Below are positions 8,187 to 16,693 of a stretch of DNA of 64,000 bases, piece by piece; position 1 is the first letter of the stretch; every line of letters begins with the position of its first letter. A model generated the notes under the pieces. The model searched no databases, was not told where the DNA came from, and was given only the letters and a program-made list of their open reading frames with translations. The position numbers were made by a program, and so were the translations under genes. The stretch is taken from positions 1 to 64,000 of the forward strand of contig CAYVIB010000015.1 in NCBI GenBank assembly GCA_964451365.1, read 5' to 3'. Origin of the DNA: CAYVIB01 sp964451365. GTDB lineage: Bacteria; Pseudomonadota; Gammaproteobacteria; Pseudomonadales; Cellvibrionaceae.

Positions 8187-8248
8187 GTAATTCACGCATA
8201 GGCGCAACCCTTGCGGTTGTCCGGGGCGAGGGCAAGCCTCGCCCCGAC
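8187..8248 (-). repeat. REP-like element, family III, copy 2, with hairpin
   Basis: Minus strand carries CCGCAAGGGTTGC as at 3231-3265. Next to it GGGGCGAGG-GCAAG-CCTCGCCCC (8223-8245) is a perfect 9-bp stem. It may also act as a transcription barrier between fabV and the aldo-keto reductase gene; no T-run follows. Confidence 0.5.
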
Positions 8249-8314
8249 ATATCCTCCGAGAAGCACTCAAATACCCAGTAACCACGAAAATTTTGGCCGC
8301 ATTCAGGAGTAACC

Positions 8315-9358
8315 ATGAAATATCGCAAGCTTGGTAACACCGACATTGATGTCAGCCTTATCTGCCTGGGCAGCATGACCTGGGGCGAGCAGAACACGCA
8401 GGATGAAGGGTTCACCCAAATGGATATGGCGGTGGACATGGGTATCAATTTTTTCGATGTGGCGGAAATGTATCCCGTGCCGCCGCGCCGGGAGACCCAG
8501 GGCAGTACGGAGCAAATCATGGGCAACTGGCTGGCCGGGCGCGGTTGCCGCGACAAAATCTTCGTCGCCACCAAAGTCACCGGGCGCGAGGGTAACAACA
8601 GCAGCATGGACTATATTCGCGGCGGCGCGCGCCTGAGTCGGGAGCATATTTTCCAGGCGATTGAGGGTTCTCTGCGTCGCCTGCGCACCGACTATGTGGA
8701 TTTGTACCAGGTTCACTGGCCGGAGCGGGCCACGAATTATTTCGGTCGCCTGGGTTACACGCATCCGAAAGACGACGGTATTCCCATCGAGGAAACGTTG
8801 TCCGCCCTGGACGACTTGGTAAAGGCGGGCAAGGTTCGCACTATCGGCCTGTCCAATGAAACGCCCTGGGGGATGATGGAGTACCTGCGCCTGGCGCGGG
8901 AAAAAAACTTCGCCCGCATCGTCAGTATCCAAAACCCTTACAGCCTGCTGAACCGCACGTTCGAAGTGGGCTGTGCCGAAATTTCCATCCGCGAAAAAGT
9001 CAGCGCGCTGGCGTATTCTCCGCTGGCGTTTGGCAAATTGTCCGGCAAGTATATGAATGGCCAACGGCCCGCCGGTGCGCGCCTGACCCTGTTCGAGCGT
9101 TTTATGCGTTACGAAAAGGTGAACTGCAACGAAGCCACCGCCGCCTATGTCAATCTTGCCCGCGATCACGGCCTGGACCCGGCACAAATGGCACTGGCCT
9201 ACGTCAATACGCGGGAGTTCATGGCTTCCACTATCATTGGCGCGACCAGCCTCGAGCAACTCAAGGCCAATATCGAAAGCGTCGATATCGAGCTGAGCGA
9301 AGAAGTGCTCGAAGGCATCGAGGCCATCCATGCGCGCTACCCCAATCCCGCGCCATAG
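8315..9358 (+). CDS. NADP(H)-dependent aldo-keto reductase (Tas-like)
   Basis: A 347-residue (beta/alpha)8-barrel oxidoreductase. The catalytic tetrad is visible: Asp48 and Tyr53 (FFDVAEMYP), Lys87 (FVATKVTG) and His134 (LYQVHWPER). The insertion after AEMYP (VPPRRETQGSTE) and ERATNYFGRLGY are characteristic of the E. coli Tas subgroup. Members reduce aldehydes and ketones with NADPH; the physiological substrate is usually unknown. An ATG at 8315 follows AGGAGTAACC, a good ribosome binding site. An equally long ORF on the opposite strand is a codon-bias shadow. Confidence 0.85.
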   Translation: MKYRKLGNTDIDVSLICLGSMTWGEQNTQDEGFTQMDMAVDMGINFFDVAEMYPVPPRRETQGSTEQIMGNWLAGRGCRDKIFVATKVTGREGNNSSMDYIRGGARLSREHIFQAIEGSLRRLRTDYVDLYQVHWPERATNYFGRLGYTHPKDDGIPIEETLSALDDLVKAGKVRTIGLSNETPWGMMEYLRLAREKNFARIVSIQNPYSLLNRTFEVGCAEISIREKVSALAYSPLAFGKLSGKYMNGQRPAGARLTLFERFMRYEKVNCNEATAAYVNLARDHGLDPAQMALAYVNTREFMASTIIGATSLEQLKANIESVDIELSEEVLEGIEAIHARYPNPAP

Positions 9359-9413
9359 AAACTGGTGCGGGACAGCCCCGGTGTTGGTCTTTATAATTCA
9401 CGATTTTAATTCG

Positions 9414-9458
9414 TAGGCGGGTAAACGATGGTCCGACACTTCGGGCACCACCTGCCGT
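9414..9458 (+). repeat. REP-like palindromic element, family I, copy C
   Basis: TAGGCGGGTAAACGATGGTC then CGACACTTCGGGCACCACCTGCCG: same orientation as copy A, slightly diverged. It lies in the 136-base gap before the lpxL-like gene. Confidence 0.75.
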
Positions 9459-9494
9459 TTCGCGTTAACCCGACGGCGGATCGCTATCACTTCA

Positions 9495-10469
9495 ATGCAA
9501 AAACCGGTTTTTTCCAAAAAATTGCTCCACCCCAAACTGTTGCCAACCTGGCTGGGCTTTGGCCTGTGGTGGTTGCTGGTGCAGGTTCTGCCGTACAAAC
9601 TGCAGATGGCTGTCGGCGGCGGTCTGGGCAGGCTGGCGGCCGGACTGAGTAAGCGCCGCCGGCTGATTACCCAAAAAAATATCGACCTGTGCCTGCCGGA
9701 ACTTTCGGAAACGGAAAAAAAGAAAATATTTCGCCAGGCGATGGAATCCGCCGGCAAGGGCTTTTTTGAAACCGGCATGGCCTGGTTCTGGCCGCGCTGG
9801 CGGTTAAAAAGACTCTATACCATTGAGGGCCTGGAATATTTACAGCAGGCGGGGGAAGAGGGTCAGGGCGTGGTTTTTCTCGGCGTGCACTTCACCACGA
9901 TCGAAGTCGGCGCGGCGTTTTTGAATATCTCCTGGTCCATCGATGGTTTTTACCGCCCACACGAAAATCCGGTCTACGATTTTATCCAGCGTGTGGGTCG
10001 GGAACGCCATAACAGTGAAAGCAAAACCATCCCCCGCCAGGATGTACGCGGCATTATCCGCGCGCTACGCGGTGGCAGGGTGATCAATTATATGACCGAC
10101 CAGGATTATGGTCGCCAGCACAGTGAGTTCGTGCCTTTTTTCGATATCCCCGCCGCCACGGTAACCGCGCCGAGTCATTACGTGCGCACCGGAAAAGCCA
10201 GGGCGATACCCTACGTCACGGGTCGCAAGTCGGATGATTCCGGCTACTATATTCGTATCTATCCGCCGCTGGCGATTGGTGCGGGTGACGATATAGACGA
10301 TGCAAAGCGTATCAACAGTTTTATCGAAGAACGCATCCGCGAAAATCCCGGCCAATACCTTTGGGCCCATCGCCGCTTCAAGACACGGCCCGATGGCGAA
10401 AGGGACTTCTATAAGGTCGAGCACATGAAGTGGGCCAGGCGCAAGCAGCGAAGGCGGCATGGAGTTTAG
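9495..10469 (+). CDS. lpxL: Lipid A biosynthesis late acyltransferase (LpxL/HtrB family)
   Basis: A 324-residue inner-membrane acyltransferase. After a hydrophobic N-terminal anchor (residues about 17-45) come SKRRRLITQKNIDLCLPEL, the acyltransferase HX4E motif in GVHFTTIE, INYMTDQDYGRQ and WAHRRFKTRPDGE, all typical of LpxL, which adds a secondary acyl chain to Kdo2-lipid IVA. LpxM and LpxP share these motifs, so the exact chain and position are uncertain; LpxL is the likeliest. The ATG at 9495 lies in a region after a REP-like element with no strong ribosome binding site. Confidence 0.8.
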   Translation: MQKPVFSKKLLHPKLLPTWLGFGLWWLLVQVLPYKLQMAVGGGLGRLAAGLSKRRRLITQKNIDLCLPELSETEKKKIFRQAMESAGKGFFETGMAWFWPRWRLKRLYTIEGLEYLQQAGEEGQGVVFLGVHFTTIEVGAAFLNISWSIDGFYRPHENPVYDFIQRVGRERHNSESKTIPRQDVRGIIRALRGGRVINYMTDQDYGRQHSEFVPFFDIPAATVTAPSHYVRTGKARAIPYVTGRKSDDSGYYIRIYPPLAIGAGDDIDDAKRINSFIEERIRENPGQYLWAHRRFKTRPDGERDFYKVEHMKWARRKQRRRHGV

Positions 10470-10621
10470 GCGATTTTCACAGCGTTGCTTTGCAAATCAG
10501 CTTAAACTTATTGCGGTACCAATAATTAGTTGAGTGTCTGGTCCGACGTCAGTAACATTACGCCCTTGGTTTTTGGCCCCGCCGGAACACCCCCTTAAAA
10601 ACGCCTCATTCGGAGAAAGCT

Positions 10622-11497
10622 ATGATACACGGCAGCCTGGTTGCGCTGGTTACCCCCATGAAAGCGGATCTGTCGCTGGACTGGAAGGCCCTGCACGACC
10701 TGGTGGAATGGCATATCGAACAGGGCACACACGGTATTGTGGCGGTAGGTACCACCGGCGAAAGTGCCACCCTGGAAGTGGAGGAACACCTTGAAGTGAT
10801 CCGTCGGGTGGTTGACCAGGTCAATGGCCGTATCCCGGTAATCGCCGGCACCGGCGCCAATTCCACCACCGAAGCGGTGGAACTGACCGAAGGCGCGAAG
10901 CACGCGAAGGCGGATGCCTGTCTGCTGGTGACGCCCTATTACAACAAACCCTCCCAGGAAGGCTTGTACCTGCACCACAAATACATCGCTGAAAAAGTCG
11001 ATATTCCCCAGCTTTTGTACAACGTGCCCGGCCGGACAGCTGTTGATATGACGGCGGAAACCGTCGGCCGGCTGGCGAGCATTAAAAATATTATCGGTAT
11101 CAAGGAGGCCACCGGCAGCATGGAGCGCCTGGCGGACATTCGTGCCCGGGTCGATGATGATTTCATTCTGTTATCCGGCGATGACGCCACCTCGCTGGAA
11201 TTCCTGTTGAAAGGTGGGCATGGCGAAATTTCGGTCACCGCCAATGTGGCGCCGGCCATGACAGCAAAAATGTGCGAACTGGTGGCGGCCGGTGAGGTCG
11301 AAGAGGCGCGGTCGGTGAATAGCCAGCTTATGCCCCTGAACAAAGCGTTGTTCCTCGAAGCCAACCCAATTCCCGTGAAATGGGCGCTGGCCAACATGGG
11401 CAGAATAAATGAGGCTATTCGCCTTCCGCTGACACCGCTGGCAGAGCAGTTTCACCCGCAAGTGGTGGCAGCACTGCAGGCCGCTCACATACTTTGA
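10622..11497 (+). CDS. dapA: 4-hydroxy-tetrahydrodipicolinate synthase DapA
   Basis: A 291-residue aldolase-superfamily enzyme that condenses pyruvate with aspartate semialdehyde, the first step committed to lysine and diaminopimelate. Pyruvate forms a Schiff base with Lys161 (GIKEATG); Tyr133 (LLYNVPGR) and the GTTGES loop near residue 43 are also present. Length is normal. GGAGAAAGCT precedes the ATG. It is followed by bamC after 45 bases, the usual gammaproteobacterial order dapA-bamC-purC. dapC, dapD and dapE lie further along the window. Confidence 0.96.
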   Translation: MIHGSLVALVTPMKADLSLDWKALHDLVEWHIEQGTHGIVAVGTTGESATLEVEEHLEVIRRVVDQVNGRIPVIAGTGANSTTEAVELTEGAKHAKADACLLVTPYYNKPSQEGLYLHHKYIAEKVDIPQLLYNVPGRTAVDMTAETVGRLASIKNIIGIKEATGSMERLADIRARVDDDFILLSGDDATSLEFLLKGGHGEISVTANVAPAMTAKMCELVAAGEVEEARSVNSQLMPLNKALFLEANPIPVKWALANMGRINEAIRLPLTPLAEQFHPQVVAALQAAHIL

Positions 11498-11542
11498 CCT
11501 GACTTTACGAACTTTTCGAAGTTAAACAATAAGAAATTCATT

Positions 11543-12727
11543 ATGGTATTTGGCTATTTACGCGTTTCCCTCCTGTGTTTATGTGTGGTCATGGGAGGCT
11601 GCTCGACTTTCTGGGGTGACGAGGGATTGTTTCGCAACCGGGAAAAAGATTATCAATATGCCGGCACTATCAAACGGATAGACTTGCCCGACGGGATGCG
11701 CAGTGCACCCCTGGAACCACTGCTGGTAGTGCCCGCCGTGGATGTGACCGATGAATTCGGCGATCCACTGTCCCTCATTGCTTATGAGGTTCCGCGCCCC
11801 AAACCCATCGACGGTGAAAAGGGGGATGTGGGCGTTAAAATCCAGAAACTCGGCGACGAGCGCTGGATATTTCTCAACGCCTCCACCGCCCAGGTCTGGC
11901 CCCAGACACGGAGCTTTTTATCGGAATACGAAATTGACGTGGTTCGAAGTATTCCGGAGGAGGGGCTGATTGAAACGGACTGGATCATGTTTAAAAACGA
12001 CAATGAAACCAAGTCCCGTTACAGGATCACGATTGAAAAAGGTATTCACGCCGAAACCTCCGAGGTTCATGTAACCCACTTTCAGCTCCCCGTTGCGGAA
12101 AAGCCGCCGGCGGATTTCACTTGGCCCGAGCAATCCTCCAGCCCGGAAAGGGAGAGTTGGATGATGGATGACCTGGCGGCATCCCTGGCGGCATCGGTGG
12201 ATAACAGCGCGGCTTCCCTGATGGGACAGAACGTGGGTAACGAGGAAAAAGCACAGTTCGGTTCCGAGGGAAGTGAGCCCGCGCTCAAGCTCAGGCTGCC
12301 GTTCGTTCGCGGCTGGGCTTCATTGCTGCACTCGTCAAACCAGGGCGGTTTTGTGCGTTGGGACGAAAACAGCGACCAGCAGGTTATGTATGTCGGTGTG
12401 GATTACGAGGCGATCCGTGAAGACGATGAATCCATTCTGGAGTGGCTGGCCTTCTGGCGGGACGACGGCGAAGCCCATGAAGAGAGCAAGTATTCGATGG
12501 CGGAGGTGCTGGCCCACCTGGAGAATTCACCGGAAGTGGTGAAGCGATTCGATAAAATGCCGGGCGTTGCCTACGGCGAGCCGCTGAAGGATACCCAGGG
12601 TTATTTACTCGTGGTCTCACGTGAGGGGAAATACCTTAGCGTGGTGATACGGGATTATCGCGGCAGAAAGGTTCCCGAGGCACAGGCTAAAAAAATGCTG
12701 CGAATTATTCGAAGAAATCTTATATAG
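11543..12727 (+). CDS. bamC: Outer membrane assembly lipoprotein BamC
   Basis: A 394-residue lipoprotein (formerly NlpB), an accessory subunit of the BAM complex that inserts beta-barrel proteins. It has a signal peptide ending in the lipobox VMGGC (lipidated Cys20). A stretch of low complexity follows the cysteine, then two helix-grip domains; the first contains RWIFLNASTAQVWPQTRSFL. Identification rests on this block, the lipobox, the length and the position directly behind dapA. It is longer than the E. coli protein (344), chiefly in the middle linker rich in Ser, Glu and Ala. Confidence 0.85.
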   Translation: MVFGYLRVSLLCLCVVMGGCSTFWGDEGLFRNREKDYQYAGTIKRIDLPDGMRSAPLEPLLVVPAVDVTDEFGDPLSLIAYEVPRPKPIDGEKGDVGVKIQKLGDERWIFLNASTAQVWPQTRSFLSEYEIDVVRSIPEEGLIETDWIMFKNDNETKSRYRITIEKGIHAETSEVHVTHFQLPVAEKPPADFTWPEQSSSPERESWMMDDLAASLAASVDNSAASLMGQNVGNEEKAQFGSEGSEPALKLRLPFVRGWASLLHSSNQGGFVRWDENSDQQVMYVGVDYEAIREDDESILEWLAFWRDDGEAHEESKYSMAEVLAHLENSPEVVKRFDKMPGVAYGEPLKDTQGYLLVVSREGKYLSVVIRDYRGRKVPEAQAKKMLRIIRRNLI

Positions 12728-12813
12728 TCGCCGTTGTAACGGCGGCAAAAAAACACCAATGATTTACTGCCCGCGGTCGATTGGCGGCGGGTTTCTAACG
12801 GGGAAGGCGTCAA

Positions 12814-13578
12814 GTGAAATTCGCGTCTCTTGGCAGCGGCAGTTCCGGCAATGCGACCTTGATCCGCGACCGCGAAACGCTGCTGATGATCGACTGCGGT
12901 TTCGGTATTCGCGAAACCACCAAACGCATGGCGCGCCTTGGTCTCTCACCCGACCAGATCGACGCGTTACTGGTTACCCACGAGCATTCGGACCACATAA
13001 AAGGGGTTGCGCCGCTGGCCAGGCGCTTTAATATTCCGGTCTACATGACTCAGGGTACCTGGTTGGCGAGGGACTATGGCCAGATACCCGATTTGCGCAT
13101 TATTGAAAATTACAGCCCCTTCCAGGTGGGGCGGTTTGATATTACGCCGGTACCGGTGCCACACGATGCACGGGAACCGGCGCAGTTTATTCTGGATTGG
13201 CAAAAACTCAAGCTGGGTATATTGACCGACCTGGGAAAAATTACGCCGCATATTTTGCTGGCCTACCGGAACTGCCACGGACTGCTGGTGGAGGCGAATC
13301 ACGATCTCGATATGTTGCACGCGGGGCCTTATCCGCCGTCGTTGAAGTTTCGGGTTGCCGGCGATTGGGGTCATTTAAACAACGGACAGACGGTGGAATT
13401 TCTTGAGTCCGTGGGGCTCGATTCCGTTCAACGGCTGGTGGTTGGCCATATCAGCAGGCAAAATAACTCCCTTGAGCGAGCCCGCGCCGCAATGGAAAGG
13501 ATTGCCGTCGGCCTGCAGGGGCGAAATATTGAATACGCCTGCCAGGATGAGGGTTTTGACTGGCTGGAGCTAACTTGA
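12814..13578 (+). CDS. Metallo-beta-lactamase-fold hydrolase (YycJ/WalJ-like)
   Basis: A 254-residue MBL-fold protein starting KFASLGSGSSGNATLI and containing MIDCGFG and the metal site HEHSDH at residues 56-61, with further His/Asp ligands in VPHDA, LTDLGK and EANHD. This is the YycJ/WalJ subgroup, implicated in Gram-positives in cell-division or DNA-repair coordination; in gammaproteobacteria it is found between bamC and purC without a defined role. The start is GTG at 12814, matching the conserved N-terminus. Probably cytoplasmic. Confidence 0.8.
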   Translation: MKFASLGSGSSGNATLIRDRETLLMIDCGFGIRETTKRMARLGLSPDQIDALLVTHEHSDHIKGVAPLARRFNIPVYMTQGTWLARDYGQIPDLRIIENYSPFQVGRFDITPVPVPHDAREPAQFILDWQKLKLGILTDLGKITPHILLAYRNCHGLLVEANHDLDMLHAGPYPPSLKFRVAGDWGHLNNGQTVEFLESVGLDSVQRLVVGHISRQNNSLERARAAMERIAVGLQGRNIEYACQDEGFDWLELT

Positions 13579-13629
13579 ATTATCACCCGTTCCGAAAACT
13601 CGTGTTTGACCAAAGCATAAGGTACTTCC

Positions 13630-14346
13630 ATGCATAAGAAAGATGAACTTTACACCGGCAAGGCGAAATCGGTTTTTGCCACTGACGATCCCGACAGGCT
13701 GGTGTTGTTGTTTCGCAACGACACCTCCGCATTTGATGGCAAAAAAATCGCCCAGTTGGATCGCAAGGGAATGGTGAATAACAAGTTCAACGCGTTCATT
13801 ATGCGAAAGCTGGAGGAGGCGGGTATTCCCACCCATTTCGAAAAACGGTTGTCCGACCAGGAATCCCTGGTGAAAAAACTGGAGATGATTCCGGTCGAGT
13901 GTGTGGTCAGGAATATTGCCGCCGGCTCCATTTGTCGTCGTCTGGGAGTGAAGGAGGGTATCGACCTGAGCCCGCCGACCTTTGAGTTTTTTTTGAAAAA
14001 CGATGCTCTCGGCGATCCCATGGTCAACGAATTTCATATTCGTTCGTTCGGCTGGGCCACCGGTGAGCAAGTAGCGAAAATGCAGGAGTTGACCTTTAAG
14101 GTGAACGATGTGTTAAAGGCATTGTTTCTCCAGGGTAATATGTTGCTGGTGGACCACAAACTGGAGTTCGGCATATACAAAGGCGAGATGGTGCTGGGGG
14201 ATGAATTTACCCCGGACGGCTGTCGGCTTTGGGATGTCGACACCCGCGAAAAGCTCGATAAGGACCGCTTCCGCCAGGATCTCGGCAATGTCATAGAATC
14301 TTATGAACTGGTGGGAAGGCGCCTGGGTTTGAATTTCGACGAATAA
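13630..14346 (+). CDS. purC: Phosphoribosylaminoimidazole-succinocarboxamide synthase PurC
   Basis: A 238-residue SAICAR synthetase, which joins CAIR and aspartate using ATP in purine synthesis. Family blocks are LYTGKAKSVFATDDPDRLVLLFRND, ECVVRNIAAGSICRRLG, EFFLKNDALGDP and DHKLEFGIYKGEMVLGDEFTPDGCRLWD. Length is normal. It closes the dapA-bamC-MBL-purC run. A weak hairpin CCAAAAAGAACTTTTGG follows at about 14360 and is not a convincing terminator. Confidence 0.96.
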   Translation: MHKKDELYTGKAKSVFATDDPDRLVLLFRNDTSAFDGKKIAQLDRKGMVNNKFNAFIMRKLEEAGIPTHFEKRLSDQESLVKKLEMIPVECVVRNIAAGSICRRLGVKEGIDLSPPTFEFFLKNDALGDPMVNEFHIRSFGWATGEQVAKMQELTFKVNDVLKALFLQGNMLLVDHKLEFGIYKGEMVLGDEFTPDGCRLWDVDTREKLDKDRFRQDLGNVIESYELVGRRLGLNFDE

Positions 14347-14907
14347 CACCGCCACCCTTTCCAAAAAGAACTTTTGGTTACACTTGCGTTACCGTTTGTG
14401 AGCGGACACTTCTGTAGCACAGGCCATTGTTGTGCCGCGGCATGGAACGTTTTCCACATCGTGTAACCAAACTTCCCAACGTTCATGCATGCATTCCCTG
14501 CTGCGGCCATGTTTCAGTGCGTGATTTATAACCTTTTGAAAAATAAAGAATTATCTGCATTGAGCAATTTGCCGGCACCGGGACTTGTCCCGCCTGAACC
14601 GGCACCCGGGCCGCGGGTATAAAGAATTATCCCACAGAGTTATCCACAGAAGTTGTGAGTAAGTCGGGGCCTCGGGGCATGTGTTGTATGTTGTGGAATT
14701 CCCAGGCGATTGCAGGCTTCCCAGGCGGTTTGATGTGCCATTTTTTGACTTGCAGACGCTTTGCGCGGGGCAGAACGGCCCACCCTGTGGTGGATTGGTT
14801 TATACTCAATTGGAGTGAAACTTCTAAGCGCGCTCAGGCGCGGAATATTATTCCAAGCAGAACGTTTAATACAATAATAACGATTTGAATCTTTTGGGAG
14901 ATATCCT
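14347..14907. other. 560-base gap without a recognised gene
   Basis: No ORF here looks coding. The visible contents are a weak hairpin near 14360, a GC-rich imperfect inverted repeat at about 14572-14615 (GCCGGCACCGGGAC ... GAACCGGCACCCGGG), a DnaA-box match at 14640-14648, a TATACT (14801-14806) that could be a -10 element for the PilZ gene, and GGGAGA (14896-14901) as its ribosome binding site. Confidence 0.5.
14640..14648 (+). promoter_or_regulatory. Perfect DnaA-box match
   Basis: TTATCCACA, identical to the high-affinity DnaA box, next to a related TTATCCCACA ten bases upstream. A single nine-base match can occur by chance; its position in a long non-coding gap makes it worth recording. 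Confidence 0.35.
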
Positions 14908-15177
14908 CTGGACGAACGAAGAAAATACGAACGCACTGCCACATCGATCCGCGTGGAGATGACTCATCCAACCTTTGGGACGATCGTGGGATTTACGCGT
15001 GACATTTCCGATGGTGGCGCGCAGGTTACTATTGAAAACAGTCCCGCGCCGCCGGTAGGCACAGTGGTAAAAGTGCGATTCAAAAAAATGGTCGGGCCCA
15101 TTAATGATGAGCCTGTTTCCATGCGGGTAATGCACTCCCAGCGCAACATCATCGGCCTTATGTTTGTTCCGTCGTGA
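14908..15177 (+). CDS. PilZ-domain c-di-GMP-binding protein with an apparent CTG start
   Basis: An 89-residue stand-alone PilZ domain. The two c-di-GMP-binding motifs are complete only if translation starts at CTG 14908: RxxxR is Arg5-Lys-Tyr-Glu-Arg9 in DERRKYER, and DxSxxG is Asp32-Ile-Ser34-Asp-Gly-Gly37. The first ordinary start codon in frame is GTG at 14953, which would remove RxxxR. The frame is closed by TAA at 14878-14880 and contains no ATG, GTG or TTG before 14908. GGGAGA ends six bases before CTG, a normal ribosome binding site. So either CTG is used or the ATG is miscalled or mutated. Receptor partner unknown. Confidence 0.75.
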   Translation: MDERRKYERTATSIRVEMTHPTFGTIVGFTRDISDGGAQVTIENSPAPPVGTVVKVRFKKMVGPINDEPVSMRVMHSQRNIIGLMFVPS

Positions 15178-15199
15178 CAAAACATCCAGCCGGCTTTTA

Positions 15200-15742
15200 T
15201 CAGGAAGATTGGCAGTGTCCGGGCGCCTTTACTTCCACGCCTTTTTGCCGCAGTTGTTGTATTAAAGAGCAGTCCAGTGCCGGATTGTTTGTAAAATCGA
15301 CATAATCAAGTGCCTGCAGTTGCAGAAGCGGCGCACCATCCTTGATGTTATTTCCCGCGAGATTTACCTGCTTAAGCTGTGAAAGCGAGGCAAGTTCGGC
15401 AATTGAAGTCAATTCGTTATTTTCCAGGCCGAGATGTTGAATCCCGTCAAATATTTCTAAACCTTCCAATGAATAAATGGCGCGGTTAGTGCAAAATAAC
15501 CGAACCAGCTGTTCAGGTTTGGTTAAGTGTTCGTCTGCAATAGTATCGTCAACGCAATCCTGTAAATTACTGTCGGGAAGGCTAAAGCGAGTGAATATGC
15601 CGGGAGGTGAATAAACGGTGTTGTCGTTAATCGATACGCTGTAACGGCTGCAGCCGGAGACGATTGCCGTCAGCAGGAGAAATACAGATAACAGGGCCGG
15701 ATCCAGTTTTGGAAGTAGCCTGTTTTCACGAAAGTCTGTCAT
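15200..15742 (-). CDS. Leucine-rich-repeat lipoprotein
   Basis: A 180-residue predicted lipoprotein. A hydrophobic signal (residues about 14-30) ends in the lipobox AIVSGC (Cys31). The second half contains leucine-rich repeats of the SDS22-like kind: IYSLEGLEIFDGIQHLGLENN, LTSIAELASLSQLKQVNLAGN, then LQLQALDYVDFTNN. Cysteines flank the repeats and could cap them by disulfides. The ATG at 15742 is preceded by AGGGGAAAGAA, better than the longer reading. LRR lipoproteins usually bind other proteins; no function is known here. It is divergent from the OmpA-like lipoprotein gene with an 80-base shared promoter region. Confidence 0.65.
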   Translation of the reverse strand: MTDFRENRLLPKLDPALLSVFLLLTAIVSGCSRYSVSINDNTVYSPPGIFTRFSLPDSNLQDCVDDTIADEHLTKPEQLVRLFCTNRAIYSLEGLEIFDGIQHLGLENNELTSIAELASLSQLKQVNLAGNNIKDGAPLLQLQALDYVDFTNNPALDCSLIQQLRQKGVEVKAPGHCQSS

Positions 15743-15822
15743 TTCTTTCCCCTGGACGTGAACTCTCAAAAAAATTCATTCTAACAGTTACCAGTCCGTT
15801 TTCATTAAGTATGGAGAATGTT

Positions 15823-16476
15823 ATGCAAAAAATAATGTTTATGATTTCGTTGTTACTGTTTGTTGCCGGGTGTGCCACCCAGGACGCATATACCGGTGAG
15901 AAAAAAACAAGTAGCGCAACAAAAGGAGCCGGTATCGGAGCGGTGACGGGCGCAATCATCGGCGCGGCCACCTCCAGCAAAAAAGACCGCGAAAAAGGCA
16001 TATTGACCGGTGCTGCGGCGGGCGCCGCCATTGGTGGCGGTGTGGGTTATTACATGGACCAGCAGGAAAAGAAACTGCGTGAACGCCTGGCGGGCACCGG
16101 TGTGCAGGTTCGGCGCGAGGGTAATGACCTCTATTTGATTATGCCGGGCAATATCACCTTCGCCACCGGGCGATACGAGATCCGATCCGACTTCTACCCG
16201 GTGCTGAATTCCGTTGCCGATGTGCTTAAGGAATTCCAGAAAACCGCGGTCAAGGTGTCCGGCCATACCGATTCCACCGGTTCCGCGCAATTCAATCAGA
16301 CCCTCAGCGAGCAGCGGGCGGACAGCGTTAAGGATTACCTCGTTAACCGCGGCGTCGCCTCCGGGCGGGTTCACTCCGTGGGTTACGGCTTCCGCTATCC
16401 CATTGCGACAAACGATACCGCCGCCGGCCGCGAGCAAAACCGGCGGGTTGAGATCCAACTGGAGCCGCTTGAATAG
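15823..16476 (+). CDS. OmpA-family lipoprotein (YiaD-like)
   Basis: A 217-residue lipoprotein with lipobox LFVAGC (Cys17), a glycine-zipper region (GAGIGAVTGAIIGAATSSKK and GAAAGAAIGGGVGYYMDQQ) and a C-terminal OmpA peptidoglycan-binding domain with VSGHTDSTGSAQFNQTLSEQRA and the closing NRRVEIQLEP. This is the layout of E. coli YiaD: anchored in the outer membrane by lipid and bound to diaminopimelate in the wall. ATG 15823 follows GGAGA with a five-base spacer. A rho-independent terminator follows at 16501. Confidence 0.85.
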   Translation: MQKIMFMISLLLFVAGCATQDAYTGEKKTSSATKGAGIGAVTGAIIGAATSSKKDREKGILTGAAAGAAIGGGVGYYMDQQEKKLRERLAGTGVQVRREGNDLYLIMPGNITFATGRYEIRSDFYPVLNSVADVLKEFQKTAVKVSGHTDSTGSAQFNQTLSEQRADSVKDYLVNRGVASGRVHSVGYGFRYPIATNDTAAGREQNRRVEIQLEPLE

Positions 16477-16500
16477 TCAGCCTCAAGAGAATCACTTATC

Positions 16501-16525
16501 AAAGCCCGCCAATGCGGGCTTTTTT
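16501..16525 (+). terminator. Rho-independent terminator after the OmpA-like lipoprotein gene
   Basis: AGCCCGC-CAAT-GCGGGCT stem (7 bp, tetraloop) followed by six T residues, 25 bases after the stop codon. Confidence 0.9.
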
Positions 16526-16588
16526 ACGCGTGAATCTGTCGCCTCTCTCTTCATCTTTTTATTAGCCAGCGTGGGTTAATTACCAAAA

Positions 16589-16606
16589 GTGCTAAAAATG
16601 TAGCAC
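16589..16606. promoter_or_regulatory. Palindromic operator 1 for the BlaI-type repressor
   Basis: GTGCTA-AAAATG-TAGCAC, perfect 6-bp arms with a 6-base spacer. Its reverse complement is nearly identical to operator 2 (two mismatches). It lies 88 bases before blaI. Confidence 0.7.
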
Positions 16607-16632
16607 CTGAGGCTTGCCGTCAGCGGACTTGA

Positions 16633-16650
16633 ATGCTACATTTTTAGCAT
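16633..16650. promoter_or_regulatory. Palindromic operator 2 for the BlaI-type repressor
   Basis: ATGCTA-CATTTT-TAGCAT, again perfect arms. It overlaps the TTGAAT (16629-16634) that could serve as a -35 element. Centre-to-centre distance to operator 3 is 19 bases, close to two helical turns. Confidence 0.7.
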
Positions 16651-16651
16651 A

Positions 16652-16669
16652 GTGCTAGAAAATTAGCAC
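16652..16669. promoter_or_regulatory. Palindromic operator 3 for the BlaI-type repressor
   Basis: GTGCTA-GAAAAT-TAGCAC, perfect arms, 24 bases before the blaI start and where a -10 element would lie if TTGAAT is the -35. Binding here would block transcription of the operon, fitting autorepression. Confidence 0.7.
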
Positions 16670-16693
16670 CCGAATCCAACCCAAGAGGCTGTC

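Noticed and set aside
8303..9331. 342-codon ORF on the minus strand opposite the aldo-keto reductase gene
   Set aside because: The plus-strand gene has a full catalytic tetrad and ribosome binding site; the antisense frame has no recognisable domain and arises from codon bias.
14360..14376. Terminator after purC
   Set aside because: CCAAAAAGAACTTTTGG is an A/T-rich 6-bp stem with no T-run.
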